NCBI RefSeq assembly: GCF_000203815.1
Contig: NW_004457736.1
Location: 1,674,001-1,738,000 of the forward strand
Direction of reading: 5' to 3'
Source of the DNA: Cavenderia fasciculata
Lineage: Eukaryota; Evosea; Eumycetozoa; Acytosteliales; Cavenderiaceae
DNA length: 64,000 nt
The first letter of the stretch is position 1. Every line of letters starts with the position of its first letter. Shown here piece by piece: positions 11,086 through 23,762 of the stretch. The notes beneath the pieces were generated by a model. It did no database searches. It saw nothing but the letters and a program-made list of their open reading frames with translations, and was not told the origin of the DNA. A program made the translations under genes and the position numbers.

Positions 11086-12601
11086 TTAGTTTAACTTCAT
11101 ACGACGTTGTGGAACCTTTGAAGCCTTGTGGATGATTTGGGCATCAGAGGAACAAAAGTGGAGGTCAGTGCAAGTGGTCTCTGGGTTTGGATTGGAGATG
11201 ATGTACTTGATGACAGTTTCACCTTCGTTGGTGACAAAGGTTTGGCATTCTTGAACGAATTGTTGGTTTCTAAAGAAGGTACAATCGTTTTCAATAAAAG
11301 CAAGGACTTCTTGGTCGGTGGCGTTGTTACCGAGGTAACGGACGGCTTGTTGGACGACAATCTCACAGGCACTGCAGAAAGTGGCATCGACGGCCTTCTT
11401 GGTGATGGTGGCCTTCTTGATGGCATGGTGTCTCATCTTGTTTTCCTTGACGTACTTGAATTCGGTGGCCTTGGCACTTGGGGCAGTGCAAAACTTGATT
11501 TCTTGGCAAACTTGGGCTGGAGTTTGTCCGTTTTCAAGGTATTGGATGATTTCTGGGAGGTAGTTGCTGATGGCAGCGTTACAGGTAGAAGCATACTTTG
11601 GAAGGAACTTGTCGCATTCAGCTTCCAAAAAGGTTTCAATTGGACCCAAGGTCTTGTTGTCGGCGAGGAGTTGTTCGGCATAAGAGACGACAAAGGTGCA
11701 GACGGCACATTCTTCATTTCCAAGGGCCTTTTGCTTCTTTTCAGCACATGGCTTGCCAGACTTGTTACCGTTGGTTGGGCAAAGCTTGATTTGGCTGCAA
11801 ACGGTGGCGGCTGGTTCCTTGTTTTCAAGGTATTGGATGATCAATGGAGCATAGTCGTTAACCAATGTTTGACATTCAGATACCCATTCACTGTTACGAA
11901 GGATGTTGCAATCTAATTAAATAAATAAATAAAATTAATAATTGATTTATATTATGTTTTTTTTAATTATTTAATTTACCCTTGTCGAGGAATTGGAGAA
12001 TTTGAGATTCAGTGGCATTGTTGGCAACGTAGGTTTCAACATAGTTGACAATGTAACCACACAAGTCACATTCGAGACCACTGGCAGCAACCTTGGCTTC
12101 AGCGACCTTGTTTTGTCTGACGAGCTTGTAAAAGTGCTTGGCTTCAGCTTCAACGACGGAAGAAGTGTTGCAGAGCTTGACTTGACCGCAAATAGTTTGT
12201 GGGTTTTCCTTGTTGATCAACATCTTGACCATCAATGGTGCATAAGAGTCAACAATAACATCACACTATAAATTTAAAAAAGAGGAATGTGTTAAAAAAA
12301 TGTTACACGTGCACAAAAAGTATACTACTATAGCTAGATATACAGTGTAGTTTATGAAAATTAAAAAAATTAAGTTAATTTGTGTACATACGTCATCCTT
12401 CCATGTCTTTGGTAAGACGGCACAGGCAATATCGAGACCAGTTTCGATTTCAGCAAGAGTCTTGTTTTGTTGAACGAAATCCTCAACGTATGAAAGAACG
12501 TAGGTGCAGACGCTGCACTCTAAAGCATCAGCAGATGTGGTTTGGATGGAGAAGATTGCTAAAAAAGCAACCAATAATGCAATGGTTGTAAATAATTTCA
12601 T
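11086..12601 (-). CDS. secreted four-domain saposin-like (SapB) protein
   Basis: Exons 12601-12392, 12265-11980 and 11912-11086 join in frame to 440 residues. A signal peptide (MKLFTTIALLVAFLAIFSIQ) is followed by four saposin B modules near residues 29-102, 135-210, 234-307 and 345-419. Each has the six-Cys pattern: C-X2-C at the start, paired cysteines in the middle, and an ending like VCSQIKLC. N-glycosylation sequons (NKT, NAT) recur after the first helix. Basic linkers between domains 1/2 and 3/4 suggest proteolytic cleavage into single saposins. Such proteins act in lysosomes or secreted fluid, lifting lipids for hydrolases or binding membranes (the amoebapore fold is the same). Domain count resembles vertebrate prosaposin. 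Convergent with coronin-7. Confidence 0.93.
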
Positions 12602-13112
12602 GATTGATTTAATCTCTTAATGAAAATAAAAGATAAGATGTGATGATGAATGAATGAATGATTAATAAAAAGAAAACACTCTGTTTTGTAGGGAACTGTG
12701 AAGAGGTGGGAAAAAAAAATAAAAAAAATAAAAAAAACAATTTCGGATCGAAGATTTTTTGATGTGTAGGAGTAGATAGAAAAGTCATGTGTTGCTTTTT
12801 CCTTCATAGTATTAACTTACCTTTACCTCTTTGTTTTCAGGATAAATAAATATCTAAAGAAAAAGATCGATTCAATTCAATTTTTCGGGTTTGAATTGTT
12901 GAAGCAATTTAATTTATCAATGTACCCCCGATAATTGTCGGAATTCAACATTAAAGTAGAAGGAGAATGTTCATGATACCAAAAAAGATTATCGATTTTT
13001 CCATAAAGATATTTATTTAATTTATTAATGTTGAACAATCGATATGATTGAACTATATAAAAATGATTGGTTGGAGGGATATATATATATATATTTAATT
13101 GTTGTTGTTTGT
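12602..13112. other. intergenic region upstream of the saposin gene
   Basis: About 510 bp, mostly A/T-rich, with T/A-runs (12708-12740) and a (TA)n tract near 13080-13095. It contains the saposin promoter and the 3' flank of the ABCA gene. No gene or RNA is recognised. Confidence 0.5.
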
Positions 13113-15433
13113 CTATTCATCGGAATGACCATCTTCATTTTGAATTTTCAAAAAGGCTTCTTCAAGAGTAGCATTTGAAACACCAATTCTTTCTACTCCC
13201 AATTTATGTTGAATGCTTTCAAACTCTTCGAAAAAGTTGGTTAAATCCTCTGACTTTTGATGGCTTAGTGAATAGGTTAATTCAATACTCGATGATTCAT
13301 TGGACTTTTGAATATTATTTTGATTTTCTACTCCATGTTTTGAATCTAAGAAAAAAATAAAAGAATTAATAAATAAATAAATATGATATTGGTCTTCTAA
13401 ATATTTATATATCTATAGATATTCATACTTTTGAAATGTTGTGAAAAGAATTTTTCAAAAGGTTCGTGACTGTGGACACCATTGGTATTTTTGATTGTTA
13501 CTGTAAATTTGTATCCCAACTCGAATAATGTTTTTAGTTCCATTGCAGTTCCCTTGCATCTTAGCTTGCCATGAGACATGATACCAATACAATCACCAAG
13601 TAATTCTGCTTCTTCCATAAAGTGTGTTGTCAATACAATAGTCTTGCCAGGTTTCTTTAGTTGTAGAAGATTCCAAATTTGATGTCTCGCAAATACATCA
13701 AGCCCGGTTGTACATTCATCCAAAAATACAATTGAAGGATTACCAATAAATGCCATTGCAATACTAAGACGTCTTTTCATTCCACCACTAAGAGATGATG
13801 ACATCTAATTAATTAAAAGAGAAAGAATAATTAAATAAATGATTAAAAATTATTATTTGGTTTTTTTTTTTTCATACACTATCTTTTTTATCCAATAATT
13901 GAACTTCTTCAAGTGATTGAATGATTGTTTGTTCCAATTGATTTTGTTCAACACCTTTAATTTTTCCAAATAGTCTAAGGTGTTCAGCACATGTCAGTTG
14001 ATTGTAAAGCATATTAGTTTGAGGACAGAAACCAATATGTCTACGAATATGATCCATTTGAGTAGATACATCGAGACCATTGATAAAGACTGATCCAGAT
14101 GTGATTGGAATCATACCAGTCAATATTCCCATCGTAGTCGACTTGCCAGCTCCATTGTGACCCTTGGGTTTGTTTAAAATAATTAATTAATAAATAATAG
14201 ATAAATGTTATGTATTTAGATGTTATACATACTAATAATGAGAATACACTGTCTGCTTGAATCGAGTAGGTAACTCCATCCACTGCTCTAACCTTTTTAC
14301 CCTTTTCAGTTTTGTGATTGTACTCTTTGATGAGGTTAAATATTTCAATACCAGAACCAGATGGGTGAGATTGAGGATCAAGTAGACGATCTCTATCTGT
14401 ACCATTTAAAGAGGTGTGTCTTTGTGTTCTTGCTACATTTGATTGTGACCAATAATGTCTATCCAAAAAGAAGAACCAACTTCGCCCGGCTCCATACTCA
14501 CCAGGGAATACTTGAAATAAATAAAATATTAATATGATGATGAAAATAACAAAATTATAAATGTTTTAAAACATACCTTCGATTGCATACCAAGCCATAA
14601 GTGAATAGATAATAAAATCTAAAATCATAAAACCAAATGTTACAGTTACATGTTCAGAGTTCCATGAAATTGCTTTTTTGGGAAGAAAAAGGTATTTGTT
14701 GTTAATAAAAAGAATTGCTGGATTACTTTTGTAACAAATAAATTTGTTTTTACTTACAAGTTTTTTCTGATTCCAAAAACGATACATTGGTCAAGAAATC
14801 ACCAAAAGCACATGGAGAGAATAAGAATAGGAGATACTTGATACTTGGTACATGATTCTTTAGATAGAATTGGTAGAAAGCAGATAAACCAATACCAACA
14901 AGTACAATAAGTGATGCAATCGTACTAGCAACCTTTGGTGCATTGATAAATGCAGAAACAAAAAATGCAATACCAATCACAGTCAATGAATATAAAAAGA
15001 ATTGTAAAAATATTAATATTGGTGATCTAAAAAAAAATATATAAAAATAAATAATGGTTAGAATAAGAATTGGATAGATTATAAATATAATGAATATAAG
15101 ACACATACGTATAATGGAATAAAGAAGTTACAAAACATAATATAAGAGCCAAAACAATTAAAGTAGTATTCATAACCAATTGAATAGAAATGTAAGATAA
15201 CCAATAGGCACTTTCTTTCATACCCATTACTTTGAGACCTTCCTTGATTCCATCTTTCTTTTCAGTTACCAATAATACAATAAGTTGTTGTAAAGAGTAC
15301 ATAAAGAACAATGGGAAATAGATTGGAAGGATATAGGTAATGGTTGATGTTATTGCCCTTGGAAGACTAGGATATTCTTGTGTTTGAGTAAATATTTCCA
15401 ATGATTCTAATCCACTTCCCAATTGAACTAAAT

Positions 15434-15470
<37 letters not shown>

Positions 15471-16125
15471 TACAAGAAGAGTTAGTTAACAAAGAGGAAA
15501 TAAATAAATCAACAAATTTTATATGTAATAATAATAATAATAAATATTTACCATAAGCAGACAAGACGATACTTTGAATTGAAACATAAGGAGATATTTG
15601 ATAATTATCAGTATAAGAGGTATTTAAGCGAATGCTATAGTCTAGAGTGTCGGTAGCCAAATCTATTTGATTGAATACTACACCACCCCAGTAATGTTGA
15701 GGATTATCAAAGTAGGTATTGACCATTGAAGTTTCACTTTCAAAAGCCATTAGATTGATACCGCTGATTGGTTCAAGATATTGTTTCAACATGTTGGTTG
15801 CAATACCAGTAGAGTCGGGTACATAGGCAAATGGAAGTGATGATGCACTAGAGTTGATTGGATACATCATAGGCAATGATGAGTATTCAGTCGGTTCATA
15901 GCTTGGCACAGGTATAGACATCTTGATAATGATCAATACAGCTACATAGTAGATACCAATGAGTATTTCACCTATAGTTTCTGTTCTATTTCTCTTTTTA
16001 ATTAGAATATTCTTTCCGAGTAGTGCAATTAATTGTTCTTTAAATGTACTATCTCTATGCAATGTTGTTGGTGATGTTGATGATGAAGGTGTTTGATTAC
16101 CACCATCATTCCTATTATTATTCAT
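13113..16125 (-). CDS. half-size ABCA family transporter
   Basis: Eight exons: 16125-15552, 15427-15109, 15026-14758, 14672-14577, 14510-14233, 14162-13878, 13804-13429 and 13345-13113. All junctions keep frame; 809 residues. N-terminal half: first membrane helix (IGIYYVAVLIIIKMSI), a large extracytoplasmic loop with NTSY, then about five helices including LPIYFPLFFMYSLQQLIVLL and the ABCA motif KEGLKVMGMKESAYWLSY. C-terminal half: nucleotide-binding domain with Walker A GHNGAGKST (from residue 513), signature LSGGMKRR (about 612) and Walker B IVFLDECTTGLD. The tail VSNATLEEAFLKI is typical of ABCA proteins. One membrane unit plus one ATPase unit means it must dimerise. Predicted role: lipid transport. 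The exon 5/6 boundary lies exactly before Walker A. Confidence 0.94.
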
Positions 16126-16881
16126 GATGATTGATAATTAGATATATATATATATAGATATAAATATATACAATCGTGTTTATTTGTGTAAAGATGATAA
16201 TGATTTGTTAAAAAAAAGACAGCTGACATCAGCTATTTAAATAAAATAGATATTTTTTAAATTAGTTTTTACCAGGCCACACTTTTAATCGTCGGATGTG
16301 ATGCCCAGTGCACATCTCTTTGAAATATGGGACGGACAGAAGCGCAACGAACCGATGATCCGCGGATGCTGTACATAGAATAACCACCCAGTGTTATGTT
16401 ATTTGTTTCTTTTGCAAAGATTAAAGATATTATAGTTATTATCTTTCTTTGGGTCAGTGGGTGTCCCCTTTTAGAGGTCAAGTCTGCAGCTGCTCTACTA
16501 CTCTGGTAGGAAGTATTCCATTTAATGCAACTAATTACAAAGATCTTTTCAATCGATTAAATGCATGATACTTATGTCTTCAATTTTGTTTCAAGTAGTT
16601 CATCTTTTTATAAAAGGGGATAATAAATAGAGTAATAGTCCATCCAGCGTTTCAATTTAAATTGCGTGTCATCTGCCATCAGAATTCTGCTTGAGCCAAA
16701 AATCTTGATGCTCTTGCTCTCGCCACCTTTGAGGAATTTCAAGTAAAAAAATAAATTAAATTAGTAGGTGGTGTAGCCAACCAACTATGACAATTGTTTG
16801 TGGTTGTTTGATTAAAAACGACAAAACAAGAGAGAGATAAAAACAACAAATAAGTAACAATAATAATAATAATAGTTTGGA
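16126..16881. other. divergent promoter region with a GC-richer block
   Basis: 755 bp between the divergent ABCA and F-BAR genes. The ends are AT-rich, but about 16268-16500 is clearly richer in G and C than other intergenic DNA here. It holds a perfect palindrome ATCCGCGGAT (16358-16367) and a stem GATGTG...CACATC (about 16294-16315). No reading frame starting with ATG looks real and no known RNA family motif is seen. A second, milder block lies at about 16640-16740. This could be an unannotated structured RNA or a conserved control region. Confidence 0.45.
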
Positions 16882-18631
16882 ATGACAATAGATACATTTA
16901 AAGATAATTTCTGGGGACCACAAGGTTTTGATATACTAGAGAAACGTATCAATCAAGGTAGAGACTCTAATAATTTGTTTGTCTATTTCTTAAAGGAACG
17001 TGCTGCAATAGAAGAATCTTATGCAAAGAGTCTTTCAAAGCTATTAAAACATACTTCTTCTGTCGTTGAATTTGGGTATGTAGAGTCGGTCAAGTAGAGA
17101 GATAGATAGATAGATGCTTATTATTAATTTCTTTTATTTCTTTATTCTTTATTATTAGTACACTCAGAGAAACATGGTTGGCAATGAGAGGAGAGATTGA
17201 AAATTTGGTTAGAGTACACCAAGAACTAAGCGATAAGATTGAAAAAGATATTTATATTCCATTCAGAAAATTCAAGTCTGAAACAAAGAAAATTAGAAGA
17301 GATGTAAGCTAATATACACATATATAACAACTACTATTACTATTACTATTACTCTACTACTACTACAACAAAGTGAAACCTAATAACATTCATTCTATTG
17401 CAGATGTGTCATGAAGCCTATAAAATCAATAGAGAAAGAAGAGATTTGGATAAAACCATCAGCAATTCAAGATCAAAGTATGAAGATTACACAAAACAAG
17501 CTGAAAAACATCAATCAGAGTTAAATTCTGGTTCTAAATCTGCAAATGAACAATCAAGAGTAATTTATCTTTTAGAAAAGAAAAAAAGAAAGAATTAATT
17601 GAAGAATTTTGAATTAACAAAGTACATCTCTGATATCTATAGTTACAATCAAGATGTAATAAATACACAAAAGAAGCTGCATCACAAGAGGCTGAATACA
17701 AGGATTGTGTAAACAAATGGTCAACATATCAACATTCATGGGAAGAGAAAACGCAATCAGTTTATAACCAACTGCAGGCAACAGAAGAGGAAAGAGTTGA
17801 CACTATCAAAGTGCATATGGACAGATATGTACAGGCATTGTCAACTAGTGTCATTGACTCTAGTACCGCCAACAAGAATCTTGCCAATCTAGTTGATAAA
17901 ATCGATAAATACGAAGATATTAATATGTTTATTGCTGAATGTAAAACTGGTACTGAACCACCAAGAGCGCCATCATTTGTACCTGCTGGTACACCAGGTT
18001 ACAAGGTATGTAAAAAAAAAACAAAAGGGAAAACAACTAGTAGTCAATTATCTAAACCTACCTCTATTATTATATTATTAGTCTGAATATACTTCAAGCG
18101 TTAGTACCTCGAATATGAATTCTTTTTCAGATACTAGTAGTAATTTCAGTGACGATAACAACAATAGTAATTACAATAATAATTACTCAAATTCTGGAGC
18201 AAGTAGTGGAGTTTCATTATCAAAATCTACTCAATCAACCAACAAACCTTCTTACAATCCACCAAAATCACTCACTGCGTCCAACTCGTCTACATCATTG
18301 AAAACTACTTCTAGTCCAGTCAAACCAACTCCACCAGCAGTTGCCAAGAGAACATTTTTGAAAAAGAAAAAGATGAGAGCTTTATATGAATATGTTGGTT
18401 CTGATGCTACAGAGGTATTTAAAACAAACAACAACAAAACTCAAATCGATCATTATTATTATTATTATTTATATTAACCAATTTATTTATCTTTTTATTT
18501 TATAGCTCGATTTCTATACTGGTGATGTCATCACTGTCTTGGGTGAAGATGAAAGTGGATGGTGGAAAGGAGAGATTGAAGGCAGGACAGGATTATTCCC
18601 AAGTAATTACACGGAGGTGTATGATTATTAA
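16882..18631 (+). CDS. F-BAR and SH3 domain protein
   Basis: Six exons: 16882-17075, 17159-17303, 17404-17559, 17643-18005, 18082-18414 and 18506-18631; all in frame, 438 residues. Residues 1-290 form an F-BAR domain. It opens FKDNFWGPQGFDILEKRINQ and continues with FLKERAAIEESYAKSLSKL, the FCH signature of PSTPIP/syndapin/CIP4 proteins, followed by long helices. A Ser/Asn/Pro linker contains a KPTPPAVAKR stretch. The C-terminal SH3 domain has ALYEY, the RT/n-Src region with ITVLGEDESGWWKGE, and FPSNYTEV. Predicted role: membrane curvature sensing at endocytic or contractile actin sites, recruiting Pro-rich partners by SH3. Which dictyostelid F-BAR paralogue it is remains open. It converges on the PIG-C gene. 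Confidence 0.93.
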
Positions 18632-18851
18632 ATCGATCACATGGTTAATATTTCCCTTTTTTTTGTATTTTATATCGAACCTGGCCACAACCATTTTATT
18701 TATTTTCCCCAACCATTTGTAACTTTTGAAAAAGAATTGTAATAATAATAAAACGACTCATACACAAAAAAAAAAAGTTGTGCCTTTAAACTAATAATAA
18801 TAAATTCTTTCTTTAAATAATTATTTATTCGAATAATAATGAAGGACCTCC

Positions 18852-20298
18852 TCATTGATCCATACCATTGGCCACAGCTGGACAGGCCTCATCCCATGGT
18901 CCGTGCATCGAGCTTTAAAGAAGAAAAAAGAAATTAGTATTATTACGATTAGAAATAATGTTTTGTTTGTTTGTGTACATACTTTTTATATTTTTGAATA
19001 AAGATTAACCAAAGTGGACAAATAAAAGTAATGGTAATGATAATGGCAACGTATATTAAAGCCAACAGGGTACTCATACCCAATAGTAATAGACTACATG
19101 TAGCACAAAGGATGACTGTCAAACCTGCGTGCAACTCTATCGAGTGTTTTTTAAGATGATGTCTGACAATTGGAAATAATGCAAACATTTCAATGGCAAA
19201 GGAAATGAGTACAAAAACGTGTATGATTGATGGAAGTCTCGATCCCAATAGAACCGATGCAAAGATGGCAGCATTGAGTGAGATTGGAGCTTGAAACCTT
19301 TCGCTCTCTCCGTTTGTGTAACCATAGTCATGGAAAAAAAGATGCGCCAGCAATAATATAAACGTCAGCGCCCATATAGTATCATCGCTGAATGAATTGG
19401 TAAGGGTTCTTAATACTGGTGATAATGCGTAAACTGTTCCAAAAAGTAATATAATATATAATATACTATCCTTGATTGATTCGACTATAAGAGAGAGAGA
19501 GACAGAGTAAATAGATTTGTAATTATCATCTACACCAACACCATATCTATCTATCATTTTCCAAACTTACAATCAGATGTTGGATCAATCATAATGATTG
19601 AAATATAACCAATGACTAGTATTCCCATAGCCATTCCAAGTAAAAAAGGTAAAGAAAGAGTGTGTTTGAGTGAATGTATAAATACATTTGCAAATATGAT
19701 TACGATTGTTATTTGTTGCGTTACTGTAAAAGAATCAAATACAACCTTCCAAAAATCATATTTTATAAAGTTTGCTAAACATCAACAGAATAGAGTAATT
19801 AATTAGTAATGACTCTTTTGCAAGTAAATGATCATGATCATTTTCATACCATTTTGAACCAAACCAATCAAGAAAGTTTCATCTGTAAAGTTGTCTGGAT
19901 AATTCTGTTTCTCATACAATATCTTTCTCCATTTAATTGTATTTGATTCTATATTGATATTATTATTATTATTATTATTAGTATTGTTATTATTATTTGA
20001 TGATGATAATGATGATGACGATGATGATGTAGGTGCTAAAGTAGTAGGTGGTGTATTTGATAAAGATGATGATGAAGTAGTTGCTATTTTTGAATGATGG
20101 TGATGATGATGATGTTTATTCTATAATAGTCATATGTAAATAGATTTAGGTTTAATCGATTAATATAAAGATCTTTATATGTTTCGTTTTTATCACTCTA
20201 TTACATACAATTGTTGAGGACAATAAAGGTGAAGAGGTAGCAGATGTCGAAGGATGTAAATCACATCCACATGTTTGACATCTACTGCTACTACTCAT
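18852..20298 (-). CDS. pigC: PIG-C/GPI2 subunit of GPI-GlcNAc transferase
   Basis: Five exons, 20298-20209, 20120-19850, 19774-19571, 19484-18983 and 18912-18852, joined in frame to 345 residues. After a Cys/His/Ser/Asn-rich leader comes KWRKILYEKQNYPDNFTDE, the conserved PIG-C start. About eight hydrophobic helices follow, with the family blocks ALSPVLRTLTNSFSDDTIWA, LAHLFFHDYG, SLNAAIFASVLLGSRLPS and FAIEMFALFPIVR. The C-terminus HGPWDEA is also conserved. The subunit belongs to the ER complex that moves GlcNAc to phosphatidylinositol, the first step of GPI anchor synthesis. The leader (about 60 residues longer than in animals) is a dictyostelid extension. Confidence is high because several blocks match across exon joins. 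Confidence 0.95.
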
Positions 20299-20437
20299 AC
20301 TTGTGTCAACTGCTGATACCTTGAAAACAAAAAAAAAAGACTGATTACTCTAATCTCCCTATCACATCCAAACTCTCAAAAGTTTTTATTATTATTAATA
20401 TTTTAATTAATTTATTTTTGATTTATTATTATTATGA

Positions 20438-22895
20438 TTACAAAGATAATACTTTGTTTATGAATAGTAATCTATCAATTATATTCTTACAATCTTGATC
20501 GGGAGGAATACCCTGTGATGTTTGAGTGTTTACAATTTTACAAACATTCTCTACTTGTAGTAGCGTACGTTCTAATAGTGGCAAAAGGGTTTTCTTGAGT
20601 GCCGTCAATTGATCGTCTGATGCGCCAACTACAACCTTTACTTCAACAGGAAGAGGATATCCATTTTCATTGTAAAGTTCGGTCAATGTTTGTTTGGTAC
20701 TGCGAATGGCTTTACCCATTTCAATTGCTTCGTTTAATGGTGCATTCTCTAGATCACGACGAATGATTGACAGTCTTTCATTGATCTCTCGTGAACACAC
20801 TTCGACAATACGAAGGGTTGTTTTAATTTCATCCTCAACGCTTCCACTGGCACTACCAGTTGATAGTCTAATGGGTGATGAGAATTCACCAGATTGTGAT
20901 ATTGAACCACCACTACCACCGCTGCTGTTGTTATTAATTCCTCCACTCATTCCAAGTGTTCTAGCTGCATGATCAACGTGGGACTGTGGTGAACCACTCT
21001 CTAAAATGGTTTTAAGTTTACTGATGATTTGAGCAGTCAGTACAATATGCTCTTTGTAGGCAAAACTATGTATCTTTGATTTTAGGAAATAAATGTAATC
21101 TGTCAACTCTTCAGTTGCCAAATGTGATGCTCTCTTTAATTCAAAGTGCTTTGAATCTTCTCCATACAATCCAATGTTGGTGGTCATTTGTTCGTTGGTC
21201 AAGATGGCCAAAATAAATGTTTGTGGTTTTTGATTCTCTTTAATATAACCTTTAACATCATTTTTGTTGATTGATAATAATTGTTGTGATGAATCAATTA
21301 AATGCTAAAATAATAATAAAAATAGAAATAAAAGATTTTAATTTGAATAATTTAATTATTTGTGATAATAGGGTTTACATACTCTTTTTGAATCTCTTAG
21401 GATGGTTGAAAGTTTAATGGTTATTGTGTAATTTGTTTCAATTTCAATATTCTTTGCAATTAGTTTTAATTGTTTCCAAATATAGTCATTGATTAATGAT
21501 TCCGTGGTGCCTCTGACTTTGTTGATTTTATCCACAGTCTCTGAATCCAATTGAGACAATGGTGTTAGAGGAATCTTTTTGGTGGTAGGATCAACTGTAG
21601 CTGGTGGTGGTGGTGACATGTTGATGCTGGGTGAAGGTGGTAATACATTTGGTGATTGTGGTGATTGTGGTGTTTGTTTTGGTTGTGGACTTGTAATATT
21701 GCTTTTGGTTTGGTTATCCTTTGTTGGTGTAGAATGAATAGTTGTAGAGGTTGCTGGTGTATTCGTCGTTGTCGTAGTCTTTGTAGATGGAGAATTTGGT
21801 ACCGAGGCTGTAGTTGTTGTTGCTGCTGTTGCTGCTGCTGCCTTTGGTGTTGAACTTGTAGGTGAGACTATAGTAGGTGATGTAGGATTGGATTTAGAAT
21901 TACTGTTGGAAGTAGCCTGAAGTGGTGTTTTGATTTTAATGACGGTTGTAGTTTGTTGGGTGTTTTGTTGTTTTGGAATGGTTGGTAGTGAGAGTTTTGG
22001 TGATGGTTGTTGTGGGTTGGTAGCATTGGTTAGGTTATTGTTTGTTGAGGATTTGTTTAATCCTATTGTTGGATGCGACAATGGAGATAGTGGATGAGCT
22101 TCTTCTTTGTTGCCGCCGTTATTATTGTTGTTGGTGTTGTTGGATACAACAGGAGCTAAAGTACTTGTAGAATTGGGTGAAGTTGTAACCGATCCTGAAT
22201 TATTAGAGGCAGCAACCTGTTGTTGTTGTTGTTGTTGTGGAAGTTCTTTGTTAAGAAAAGAAGGTTGAGTTGCCAAAAATGAGGTACCTCTATTACCACC
22301 AATGATTGAAGTAGTACCAGGGATTGCATTTGTAGTGGGAGGTTTAGAAATGGTATCAAAATCTTCTATCCAAAACTTTATAATCTCCTCTATTGTAATG
22401 CGATCAGTTTTCATATAATACATTTCCTCTTCTGGACGAAGGAATACAGGTGCAAAGATATTTGCCAACAATTGAGAATCCATTTTAGTTTGACCATGAT
22501 TACTATGAATCTTGTTTAACAATCCAATTAAACTCTTTATGGCTCCTCTATATCCCAGAGGTAAATAAGCCAATAAGAATCTATATGACCATAATCTATC
22601 TTGTTGTGATACGATTGCTAAATAAAAGAAAAAGAAGAAGAAGTATTATGTGTTAGAGGGAGGAAATACTAGTGCATTATTATTATTATTATTTAAAACA
22701 TACTGTGAGTTATTAAAAAGCTATCATACAAATGATAGGAGAATAAAGGTTCAGGTAATGAATAAAGATATTGTTTTAATAATTCAGATACTACATGTGG
22801 ATTGTTTGTATAGGTTGATATTTGAATTTGTTCAACATTATCACCAACACTTAAATCTAAATAATAGAAAAGGTTTAAGTCATAATGATAGATAG

Positions 22896-22931
<36 letters not shown>

Positions 22932-23529
22932 AGTTGATTTGATCTATTGTCATACCTTTTAATAAATTTTTCTTTACAATCAATACTTCAGGTTCCAATT
23001 CAGCAAGAGGTTTAAAGATATGTTCAACTGAAGTACCCTTTGCCAAGAGATATCTTGTAAACTTGTTTAGTATTGGTGGACCACCATCTTGATTGGGATT
23101 GATTGGTGTACCAGACAAGATATTTATACCTCCATTATTAATATGTAACATTGATGAATCTTGTGTTGCTGCTGCTGCTGCTGCTAGACTACTAGTACTT
23201 GCTGAAAGTAATGAAGAGGTAGATACGTTTAAATGATTACTTGAATTGTTGGTCGGTGATAGAGGATTACTTCCACCTAGATTGTTATTACTACTATTAT
23301 TATTGTTGTTGTTGTTGTTATTAAGTGGACCTAAAGGTGAAGTAACACTTGGTGTAGTTGGAGTAGATGATTGTGTTGGTGTTGAATTGCCTGAAGAGTT
23401 ATTTAGATTCTTATTATTACCACTGCTACCTTGTGTTGTCCCTACTCCTCCTCCTCCTCCTCCAGTTGTATTTGAATTGGGATTAACGTTGTTAGTTGAA
23501 GGACTTTTACCCTTGCCAAAGTTAAACAT
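20438..23529 (-). CDS. RhoGAP-fold protein with altered arginine finger
   Basis: Exons 23529-22956, 22856-22704, 22617-21383 and 21304-20438, in frame, 942 residues. Residues 1-155 are Asn/Ser/Gly-rich. A RhoGAP domain spans roughly 150-350: NKFTRYLLAKGTSVEHIF, HVVSELLKQYLYSLPEPLF, and MDSQLLANIFAPVFLRPEEE with the conserved Asn. Where active RhoGAPs have G-[IL]-F-R-X2-G, this protein reads H-I-F-K-P-L-A (170-176), so the catalytic Arg is a Lys. A long Thr/Pro/Asn region follows (about 380-560). The C-terminal 290 residues are helical (LINDYIWKQLKLIAKNIEIE; KHFELKRASHLATEELTDYI) and resemble an I/LWEQ- or talin-like helical bundle, which is my inference. It may be a Rho-binding scaffold rather than a GAP. 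Confidence 0.85.
22896..22922. repeat. (AT)n microsatellite in RhoGAP intron 1
   Basis: Thirteen AT units within the intron at 22857-22955 of the 942-residue RhoGAP-like gene. Confidence 0.9.
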
Positions 23530-23762
23530 TGTCTATTAACTATTTTTTATCTCTCTTTTTGTTGTTGTTGCTCTTCTTCTTCTTCTTCTTATATTCTTTG
23601 TTCGAGAGAGAGTAAGAATAGGTTGTTATTATAACTAATATCTAGAACAGAGTCAACAGTAATAGTTCTATTGTGACTGATTTTTGACATGTGATCAAAA
23701 TTTTTTTTAATTTTTTTATTTATTTTATCTGTCATTTTTGGTTGTGGACACTTTTGAATTAT

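Noticed and set aside
11128-11916. 262-codon open frame on the plus strand opposite the saposin gene
   Set aside because: It mirrors saposin exon 3 on the other strand; it has no recognisable motif, whereas the minus frame has the ordered six-Cys saposin pattern.
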